Shown here: piece after piece, positions 1 to 4,861 of the stretch
How the letters are laid out: every line of letters starts with the position of its first letter
Numbering within the stretch: the stretch's first letter is position 1
DNA from: Giesbergeria sp.
GTDB lineage: Bacteria; Pseudomonadota; Gammaproteobacteria; Burkholderiales; Burkholderiaceae_C
Assembly (NCBI GenBank): GCA_030690515.1
Contig: JAUYGP010000070.1
Span: forward strand, 1 to 5,868
Length of the DNA stretch: 5,868 nt
Reading direction: 5' to 3'
The notes under the pieces: generated by a model
What the model saw: the letters and a program-made list of their open reading frames with translations, nothing else
Told to the model about the DNA's origin: nothing
Databases searched by the model: none
Program-made: the position numbers and the translations under genes

Positions 1-129
1 CCCAGCATCTGCTTTCGCCCACACCGCCACCAGCGCAGCCGCCAACCCGGCCAGCAGCGCCGGAGCCCACACCAGCGCCGCGTGCCACAGGGGCAAGCCC
101 GCGCTGCCCACAGAGAAAAATCCAGTCAT
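1..129 (-). CDS. Partial membrane protein, N-terminal 43 residues only
   Basis: This reading frame opens at an ATG (complement of 127-129) and stays open to the left edge, so only the N-terminus is visible. A good ribosome binding site, GAAGGA (complement of 136-141), lies 6 bases before the ATG and supports the start. The peptide begins MTGFFSVGSAGLPLWHAALV. Residues about 12-38 form one long hydrophobic stretch rich in Leu, Ala, Val and Trp and ending at a Lys, which fits a first transmembrane segment of an inner-membrane protein. I do not recognise the family from this fragment. It is divergent from the LysR-type gene at 233 with about 100 bases between the start codons. LysR regulators commonly control the gene transcribed away from them, so this gene is a candidate target (inference). 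The good RBS and the shared promoter region argue that it is real despite the short visible length. Confidence 0.6.
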   Translation of the reverse strand, partial: MTGFFSVGSAGLPLWHAALVWAPALLAGLAAALVAVWAKADAG

Positions 130-153
130 CAGGTGTCCTTCTTTTCGAATACC

Positions 154-187
154 TTGACTGTGCCGGTCTGCAATCATTCTGTAAAAT
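154..187 (+). promoter_or_regulatory. Possible weak promoter for the LysR-type gene
   Basis: A -35-like TTGACT lies at 154-159. The best -10-like sequences downstream are TGTAAA (180-185, 20-base spacer) and TAAAAT (182-187, 22-base spacer). Both spacers are longer than the usual 17, so the promoter would be weak or activator-dependent. The -10 candidates fall inside the inverted repeat at 172-205, so a bound regulator would affect initiation. This is pattern matching only. Confidence 0.22.
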
Positions 188-205
188 GCATTTTTACGCA
201 TGATT
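172..205. promoter_or_regulatory. Nested inverted repeat, probable operator of the divergent promoter region
   Basis: Two inverted repeats share almost the same centre. The outer arms are AATCAT (172-177) and ATGATT (200-205). The inner arms are GTAAAA (181-186) and TTTTAC (192-197) around TGCAT. The arms match exactly, with only a one-base difference between left and right spacers (TCT versus GC). The element lies in the AT-rich gap between the membrane-protein gene and the LysR-type gene, about 28 bases before the regulator's start. LysR proteins typically bind interrupted dyads in such divergent gaps, so autoregulation plus control of the divergent gene is the likely role (inference). The geometry is not the classical T-N11-A box with a clean dyad, so binding by a different regulator cannot be excluded. 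Confidence 0.5.
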
Positions 206-232
206 TGTGCTTATTAACAGAACGGTTTATTG

Positions 233-1138
233 GTGCCGCGCCTCAACTTCCACCACCTGCATTACTTCTGGGCCGTCGCCAAAGAGGGCAACCTCACCCG
301 CGCCGCCACACACCTGCATGTGTCGCAATCGGCCCTGTCGGCGCAGATCAAGCAACTGGAAGAACAACTCGGCCAGCGCCTGTTTGCCCGCGTAGGCCGC
401 AGCCTGCAACTGACCGAGGCGGGCCAGCTCGCGCTGGGCTATGCGGAGTCGATTTTTGCCTCGGGCAACGAGCTCATGGCGCTCATGCGCGAGGGCCGCC
501 GCGACGAGCGCCAGGTGCTGCGCATCGGCGCCGTGGCCACGCTGTCGCGCAACTTTCAGGAGAATTTTCTGCAGCCGCTGCTCGAGCGTGACGATGTCGA
601 GCTGGTGCTGCACTCGGGCAACCTGCTGGAGTTGCTGGCCCGCCTGCGCGTGCACACGCTGGACCTGATCCTGTCAAACCAGCGCGTACACGCCAGCACC
701 GACAACCCCTGGCGCTGCCAGCGCATCGCACGCCAACCCGTCAGCCTGGTGGGCAAGGCACGGCCCGGTGCCAAGCCCTTTCGCTTCCCGCAAGACCTGG
801 CCGACACGCCCCTGCTGCTGCCGGGCCGCGACAATGACATCCGCGCCGCATTCGATCTGATGTGCGAGCAGCGCGGCATTCGCTACCGGCTGCGCGCCGA
901 AGTGGATGACATGGCGCTCATGCGCCTGTTGGCCCGCGACTCCGACAGCATTGCGTTGCTGCCCAGCGTGGTGGTGCAGGACGAACTGCGCAGCGGCCGC
1001 CTGGTCGAACACGGCGTGGTGCCCGATTTGTACGAAAACTTCTACGCCATTTCGGTGCGCAGGCACTTCGAGCCGCCGCTTCTCAAAGCCTTGTTGCAGC
1101 GGCCCGAGGCGGCGGTGCTGGGAACCACAGCATCTTGA
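233..1138 (+). CDS. LysR-type transcriptional regulator, NhaR-like subgroup
   Basis: This is a 301-residue LysR-type regulator, the normal length for the family. The N-terminal winged helix-turn-helix covers residues about 4-63; it begins MPRLNFHHLHYFWAVAKEGN and continues through a typical SQSALSAQIKQLE recognition region and an LFxRxGRxLxLTEAG wing. The effector-binding domain spans about residues 95-290. The HHLHYFW opening, the LLLPGR segment near 194-199 and the DDMALM segment near 225-230 resemble NhaR of E. coli as I remember it, hence the subgroup call. NhaR responds to sodium, but the ligand here cannot be read from sequence. The frame is closed by TAA at 215-217. The possible starts are TTG at 230 and GTG at 233; I prefer GTG, which has a weak GAACGG-like site about 7 bases upstream. 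Likely targets are itself, the divergent membrane-protein gene and perhaps the GST pair 87 bases downstream on the same strand (inference). Confidence 0.9.
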   Translation: MPRLNFHHLHYFWAVAKEGNLTRAATHLHVSQSALSAQIKQLEEQLGQRLFARVGRSLQLTEAGQLALGYAESIFASGNELMALMREGRRDERQVLRIGAVATLSRNFQENFLQPLLERDDVELVLHSGNLLELLARLRVHTLDLILSNQRVHASTDNPWRCQRIARQPVSLVGKARPGAKPFRFPQDLADTPLLLPGRDNDIRAAFDLMCEQRGIRYRLRAEVDDMALMRLLARDSDSIALLPSVVVQDELRSGRLVEHGVVPDLYENFYAISVRRHFEPPLLKALLQRPEAAVLGTTAS

Positions 1139-1212
1139 ACTGCGTGGTTTCTACCCGCGCGACAGCACGCCCGCACCGCTGGACCTACCATGGCAGCTTC
1201 TTATTTTGACCC

Positions 1213-1219
1213 AAGGAAA
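1213..1219 (+). promoter_or_regulatory. Ribosome binding site that fixes the GST start
   Basis: AAGGAAA lies 6-8 bases before the ATG at 1226 and is a strong Shine-Dalgarno match. An in-frame ATG at 1190 would add 12 residues but lies upstream of this site. The protein started at 1226 begins MKLYYSPGACS, exactly where beta-class glutathione transferases begin. Confidence 0.7.
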
Positions 1220-1225
1220 CCGTCC

Positions 1226-1834
1226 ATGAAGCTGTACTACTCCCCCGGCGCCTGTTCCATGTCACCACACATCGTTTTGCACGAGGCCGGGCTGGTGCAC
1301 CAAGCCATCGCCGCGCCCACCAAGACGCACAAGCTGCCGGACGGCACCGACTTCTACACCATCAACCCCTTGGGCTATGTGCCTTTCCTCGTGCTCGACG
1401 ATGGCCGCACCCTGCGCGAAGGCCCGGCCATCGTGCAGTACCTGGCCGACCTGGTGCCCGATAAAAAGCTGGCCCCGCCCGCAGGCAGTTTCGAGCGCTA
1501 CCAGTTGCAGGAATGGCTGACCTTCATCGGCACGGAGTTGCACAAGGGTTTCTCGCCCCTGTTTGGTGGTGGCGCCAACGACGAATACAAAGCCGCGGTC
1601 AAAGAGCGCCTGCTGGGCCGCCTCGCCTGGGTCGATGCACAACTGGCTGGGCGCGACTACCTGATGGGCCAGCAGTTCACCGTGGCCGACGCCTACCTGT
1701 TCACCGTGAGTGGCTGGCCGCGCGTCGTCGGCATGGACCTGTCGCACCTCAAAAACCTCAGCGCCTACCGCAAGCGCGTGGGCGAGCGCCCCGCCGTCGT
1801 GGCCACGATGAAAGCCGAAGGCCTGATCCCATGA
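1226..1834 (+). CDS. gstA: Beta-class glutathione S-transferase
   Basis: A 202-residue cytosolic enzyme, expected to conjugate glutathione to electrophiles or act in thiol-disulfide chemistry; E. coli GstA is 201 residues. The thioredoxin-like N-terminal domain (about 1-80) carries the opening KLYYSPGACS with Cys10, the residue that forms a mixed disulfide with glutathione in beta-class enzymes. It also has the NPLGYVP loop with the cis-proline at 53, and EGPAIVQYLAD (65-75), which contacts the glutathione gamma-glutamyl group. The all-alpha C-terminal domain carries ELHKGFSPLF with His106 and Lys107, both characteristic of the beta class, and the TVADAYLF folding motif (152-159). All key residues are present, so it should be active. 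It lies 87 bases after the LysR-type gene on the same strand and its stop overlaps the next start (ATGA). The physiological substrate cannot be inferred. The symbol follows E. coli gstA and rests on recalled similarity. Confidence 0.93.
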   Translation: MKLYYSPGACSMSPHIVLHEAGLVHQAIAAPTKTHKLPDGTDFYTINPLGYVPFLVLDDGRTLREGPAIVQYLADLVPDKKLAPPAGSFERYQLQEWLTFIGTELHKGFSPLFGGGANDEYKAAVKERLLGRLAWVDAQLAGRDYLMGQQFTVADAYLFTVSGWPRVVGMDLSHLKNLSAYRKRVGERPAVVATMKAEGLIP

Positions 1835-2250
1835 GCACACCGCTGCCCCACGAGCCCCAGCGCGCCATCGACCCCACGCGCGAGAGCTTCAAAGCCTTGT
1901 TCGAGCGCGCACCAGCACAAGGGCCGGTGCAGATGCTCAACCTGCTGGCCTTCAAGGACACCGCCGAGGACGGCGGCCGCACCGGGCGCCAGGCCTATGC
2001 CGAGTATTCCAAAGCGGTCGCGCCCCTGTTGGCCGCTGTGGGCGGCCGCGTGGTCTGGCTGGCCGATGCCCACCATGCCTTCATCGCGCCGCCCGGAGAA
2101 ACCTGGGACGAAGTGCTGATTGTTGAATACCCCTCACGCGCGGCCTTCGTCGCCATGATGCAGTCGCCCGACTACCAGGCCATCGTGCACCACCGCAGCG
2201 CCGCCCTGCGTGATGCGCGGCTCATCGTCACGACCCGGCATCCGGCATAA
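1831..2250 (+). CDS. DUF1330-type small protein, coupled to the GST
   Basis: A 139-residue soluble protein with no signal peptide or membrane segment. The core from about residue 32 to 135 resembles the DUF1330 family, whose members fold as dimeric alpha-beta (ferredoxin-like) barrels and have no established general biochemical role. Visible landmarks are VQMLNLLAFKD (33-43), an AYAEYSKAVAPLLAAVGGRVV stretch from 55, DEVLIVEYPSRAAF (93-106) and SPDYQAIVHHR (112-122), the last two being the typical end of this domain. The first 25 or so residues are a polar extension. The ATG at 1831 overlaps the GST stop as ATGA, so the two are almost certainly translated from one mRNA and may act on related compounds (inference). 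The 3' end overlaps the convergent transporter gene by 23 bases. The family assignment is from recalled motif layout and is moderately secure. Confidence 0.82.
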   Translation: MSTPLPHEPQRAIDPTRESFKALFERAPAQGPVQMLNLLAFKDTAEDGGRTGRQAYAEYSKAVAPLLAAVGGRVVWLADAHHAFIAPPGETWDEVLIVEYPSRAAFVAMMQSPDYQAIVHHRSAALRDARLIVTTRHPA

Positions 2251-3487
2251 GTGGGCGCTGGCGCCATGCCAGCAGCGCGCCCAACCACAGCGCACCGGCC
2301 GAAAACACCAGCCCGCGCGCCAGGCCGCCCGGGCCATCGGCAATAAAGCCCACCACCGTGGGCCCGATGATCTGTCCGGCCGCGAAAACAATGGTGAACG
2401 CGCTGATGCCCACCGCCCACTGCGACGGCGGCAGGTTGTGCCGCACCAGGGCCGTGGTCGAAGCGACGACCGACAAAAACACCCCGCCAAACAGCAGGCC
2501 CGAAACCAGCGCCACCGGCCATGAGCCGGTGAGCGCCGGCAGCACCGTGGCCACGCCCAGCAGGCCGCTCAGCAAAGCCAGCGCCTGCCCGCCCCGGCTG
2601 CGGTCCAGCAGGCCCGCCCAGATGCGCGACGACAGCACCACCGCCAGCCCCAGCAGCGCATAAAACCAGGTGATCGCCCCGCCCCCCACGCCCTGTGCGC
2701 GCAAGAGCGCCACCACAAAAGTCATGTAGCCGATATAGCCCACACCAAACATCGCATAGCCCGCCAGCGCAGGCCCGAAGTCACGCGCTCGAAACACCTG
2801 GGGCCCCACAGGAGCGGCCGAGGAAGCTGGCTCGCCAGACGCCACCACCACAGCGGCAGCAGCGGCCGCATCCAAGCGGCGCAGCACGCGCACCGGCCAC
2901 ACCATGCCCAGCGTGGCGACAGCGCTGGCCAGCGCCAGCGCCCACCAGGCCCAGGTCCAGGTGTGCGGTCCCGGGGCCATCGCCAGCACGGCGGGCACCA
3001 GCAACGCCGACACGCTGATGCCCCAGCCCGTGCCTCCGTAGTACAGCCCCAGCAGCAGACCACTGCGCGGAGCATCCAGTGCCCCCAGGCGGGCAGCCAT
3101 CAGCCCGCCCGCGATAAAGATCAGCGCGCTGGCCACACCCGCCAGCAAACGCTGCAACAGCAGCGAAGGCGCATCCAGAAAAAAACCGCACAGGCCCATA
3201 AACACCGTGGCCAGCACCGCACCACCCAACAGCAACCGGCCCGGCGCATGGCGCCGCAGCAGCATCGGCGTGGCCAGCGCACCCAGCAGGTAACCCAGCG
3301 CATTGATGGTGTTCATGCCCCCCGCCAGCGTGTACGACCAGCCCAGGTCCTCGCGCATGGGCGGCAGCAGCAGCGCATAGGCAAAACGGGTGATGCCCAG
3401 CGACACCGCCGCCGCCAGTGACAGCGCCAGGGCCAGCCACACCACCTGGGCGCGCGACACCGGGGCAGAAGAAGAGCTTTCGTGCAT
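2228..3487 (-). CDS. YbfB/YjiJ-family MFS transporter
   Basis: A 419-residue inner-membrane protein with about twelve hydrophobic segments, the usual size and topology of the major facilitator superfamily. The N-terminal segment GITRFAYALLLPPMREDLGW (31-50) followed by AGGMNTINALGYLLGAL is typical of the YbfB/YjiJ group, whose substrates are mostly unknown. A cytoplasmic loop between the two six-helix halves (about 200-235) holds an alanine run (207-212) and a Ser/Ala/Pro-rich stretch. The second half contains SRIWAGLLDRSRGG (287-300), the equivalent of the conserved MFS loop motif. I chose the ATG at 3485-3487, giving MHESSSSAPVSRAQVVW followed by the first membrane helix. An upstream in-frame ATG at 3571 would add 28 unlikely residues encoded partly by the palindromic element at 3551-3587. 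The RBS before 3487 is weak. The gene diverges from the alkene reductase gene and converges on the DUF1330 gene. Confidence 0.9.
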   Translation of the reverse strand: MHESSSSAPVSRAQVVWLALALSLAAAVSLGITRFAYALLLPPMREDLGWSYTLAGGMNTINALGYLLGALATPMLLRRHAPGRLLLGGAVLATVFMGLCGFFLDAPSLLLQRLLAGVASALIFIAGGLMAARLGALDAPRSGLLLGLYYGGTGWGISVSALLVPAVLAMAPGPHTWTWAWWALALASAVATLGMVWPVRVLRRLDAAAAAAVVVASGEPASSAAPVGPQVFRARDFGPALAGYAMFGVGYIGYMTFVVALLRAQGVGGGAITWFYALLGLAVVLSSRIWAGLLDRSRGGQALALLSGLLGVATVLPALTGSWPVALVSGLLFGGVFLSVVASTTALVRHNLPPSQWAVGISAFTIVFAAGQIIGPTVVGFIADGPGGLARGLVFSAGALWLGALLAWRQRPLMPDAGS

Positions 3488-3720
3488 CGCTGAGATTGTG
3501 CCGCAGCAGCCCGTGATGCTGGCCCCTGGCGCAAGGCGTGCAAAGTTAATGCATTTTGCTATCAATAGCATAGCTACTGCCGTAGGTAAAAATTGCCTTA
3601 CAGCCTCTTTTCAATCCATGATCAGGCCCCACCTATCAGCGTCCCGCTGTCGCCTGCAGCACTGCACTGCGCACCTGGCAGCACTACGCTTGACCGTATC
3701 GCCCTACCTTGAAGACCTCC
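3488..3720. other. Divergent intergenic region between transporter and alkene reductase
   Basis: This 233-base gap separates the two divergent starts and must hold both promoters. On the minus strand TTGATA, a 5-of-6 match to a -35 box, lies within the palindromic element (complement of 3560-3565), but no convincing -10 follows at normal spacing. On the plus strand TTGCCT (3593-3598) and CATGAT (3617-3622) with an 18-base spacer form a weak candidate for the reductase. A TTGACC at 3690-3695 is too close to the start codon to serve as its -35. I see no conserved small ORF or RNA gene here. Confidence 0.4.
3551..3587. repeat. Short AT-rich palindromic element in the divergent intergenic gap
   Basis: GCTAT-CA-ATAGC (3558-3569) is a perfect 5-base-arm hairpin, immediately followed by a second ATAGC (3570-3574) and a smaller dyad CTAC-TGCC-GTAG (3574-3585). 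The stretch is much richer in A and T than its surroundings. It resembles the short GCTAT/ATAGC palindromic elements I recall as dispersed in intergenic regions of Comamonadaceae genomes. That resemblance is from memory; within this window the element occurs once. It could instead be an operator for the divergent transporter and reductase genes. Confidence 0.4.
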
Positions 3721-4821
3721 ATGACCACCCTCTTCGAACCCACCCACGCGGGCGACATTGCCCTGGCCAACCGCATCGCCATGGCGCCGCTCACCCGCAA
3801 CCGCGCGCCGGACGCCATTCCCACGGCCCTCATGGCCCAGTACTACGCCCAGCGCGCCAGCGCGGGCCTGCTCGTCAGCGAAGGGGTGGCCATCAGCCCG
3901 CAAGGCCAGGGCTATGCCGACGTGCCCGGCCTCTACAGCACCGAGCAACTCGACGGCTGGAAGCAAGTCACCAGCGCGGTGCACAAGGCAGGCGGCAAAA
4001 TCGTCGCGCAGCTATGGCATGTGGGCCGCGTCTCGCACACCTCGCTGCAGCCGGGCAATGTGCCGCCAGTTGGCCCTTCGGCGGTGCGCGCCAAGACAAA
4101 AACCGTACTCATCCACGAGGGCGTACCCACCTTCACCGACACCTCCGAGCCGCGTGCACTGGACGCCGCCGAGCTGCCCGGCATCGTGCTGGACTACCGG
4201 CACGCTGCACGCCACGCCATTGCCAGCGGGTTTGATGGCGTCGAAATCCACGGCGCCAATGGCTACCTGATCGACCAGTTCCTCAAGACCGGCGCCAACC
4301 AGCGCGAGGACGACTACGGCGGCAGCATCAAGAACCGCGCCCGCCTGGCGCTGGAAGTGGTGCGCGCCGTGGCCGACGAAATCGGCGCAGGGCGCACCGC
4401 CATCCGCCTCTCGCCCGTCACCCCGGCCAACGACATCGTGGACGACAACCCGCAGCAACTGTTTGACTACCTGCTGCACCACCTGGCGCCCCTGGGCCTG
4501 GCCTACATCCACATCATCGAAGGCGCCACCGGCGGCCCACGCGAACTGCCCGAGCGTCCGTTCGACTACGCCGCACTCAAGGCCGTGTACCGCAGCGGCG
4601 GAGGCCAGGGTGCCTGGATGGTGAACAACGGCTACGACCTGGCACTGGCCCAAAACGCCGTGGCCGAAGGCGCCGACATCGTCTCGTTCGGCCGCCCCTA
4701 CATCGCCAACCCCGACCTGGTGGAACGCCTGCAGCGCGGTGCGCCGCTCAACACCCCCGACCGCGCCACCTTCTACGGCGGCGGCGCACCGGGCTACACC
4801 GACTACCCCGCGCTGGACTAG
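3721..4821 (+). CDS. nemA: Old Yellow Enzyme family alkene reductase (NemA-like)
   Basis: A 366-residue cytosolic FMN enzyme with a TIM-barrel fold, expected to use NAD(P)H to reduce activated C=C bonds (enones, maleimides) and often nitro compounds or nitrate esters. The start MTTLFEPTHAGDIALANRIA and the MAPLTRNRA segment (21-29, Thr25 near the flavin) are typical. VAQLWHVGR (95-103) holds Gln97. HGANGYL (177-183) gives His177, Asn180 and Tyr182, matching the substrate-anchoring His-Asn and proton-donor Tyr of OYE1. YGGSIKNRARLALEVV follows at 199, and Arg229 plus FGRPYIANPDLV (323-334) supply flavin-phosphate contacts. The C-terminus FYGGGAPGYTDYP is the classic NemA-type ending. Length matches E. 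coli NemA (365). An in-frame TTG at 3709 would add four residues; ATG at 3721 is preferred, with a weak GAAG site 6 bases upstream. It diverges from the MFS gene, which may handle a related compound (inference). The symbol marks the subgroup rather than proven orthology. Confidence 0.93.
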   Translation: MTTLFEPTHAGDIALANRIAMAPLTRNRAPDAIPTALMAQYYAQRASAGLLVSEGVAISPQGQGYADVPGLYSTEQLDGWKQVTSAVHKAGGKIVAQLWHVGRVSHTSLQPGNVPPVGPSAVRAKTKTVLIHEGVPTFTDTSEPRALDAAELPGIVLDYRHAARHAIASGFDGVEIHGANGYLIDQFLKTGANQREDDYGGSIKNRARLALEVVRAVADEIGAGRTAIRLSPVTPANDIVDDNPQQLFDYLLHHLAPLGLAYIHIIEGATGGPRELPERPFDYAALKAVYRSGGGQGAWMVNNGYDLALAQNAVAEGADIVSFGRPYIANPDLVERLQRGAPLNTPDRATFYGGGAPGYTDYPALD

Positions 4822-4861
4822 GGCCTGTTCGCACCGGTAAAGATCATGCAGGCCGGCCCTA
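4819..4861. terminator. Inverted repeat between convergent genes, possible bidirectional terminator
   Basis: TAGGGCC (4819-4825) and GGCCCTA (4855-4861) form a perfect 7-base inverted repeat with a 29-base loop. The arms begin with the TAG stop codons of the two convergent genes, one on each strand. A competing 6-base pair GGCCTG (4822-4827) with CAGGCC (4849-4854) could form instead. Neither is followed by a T tract and the loop is long, so the case for intrinsic termination is weak, although the position between two 3' ends fits. Confidence 0.3.

Noticed and set aside
82..591. 169-codon plus-strand frame over the LysR promoter and N-terminus
   Set aside because: It is out of frame with the LysR protein, crosses the AT-rich regulatory region and has an Arg/Pro/Ala-rich product without motifs.
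1139..1225. Terminator or separate promoter between the LysR gene and the GST gene
   Set aside because: No stem-loop with a T tract and no -35/-10 pair at normal spacing could be found in this 87-base gap, so neither is called. Co-transcription stays possible.
1262..1840. 192-codon minus-strand frame opposite the GST gene
   Set aside because: Antisense shadow of a well-supported gene, with no RBS or recognisable domain.
2781..3440. 219-codon minus-strand frame inside the MFS gene
   Set aside because: It is a shifted frame of the same strand, extremely rich in Gly, Ala and Cys. The MFS frame explains the region.
3488..3571. N-terminal extension of the MFS protein to the ATG at 3571
   Set aside because: The extra 28 residues look neither like a signal peptide nor like the family N-terminus, and their coding region begins in the palindromic element.
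3390..4235. 281-codon plus-strand frame spanning the transporter start, the intergenic gap and the reductase N-terminus
   Set aside because: It runs antisense to the MFS gene and out of frame with the reductase; the product is rich in Arg, His and Pro, as expected of a shadow frame.
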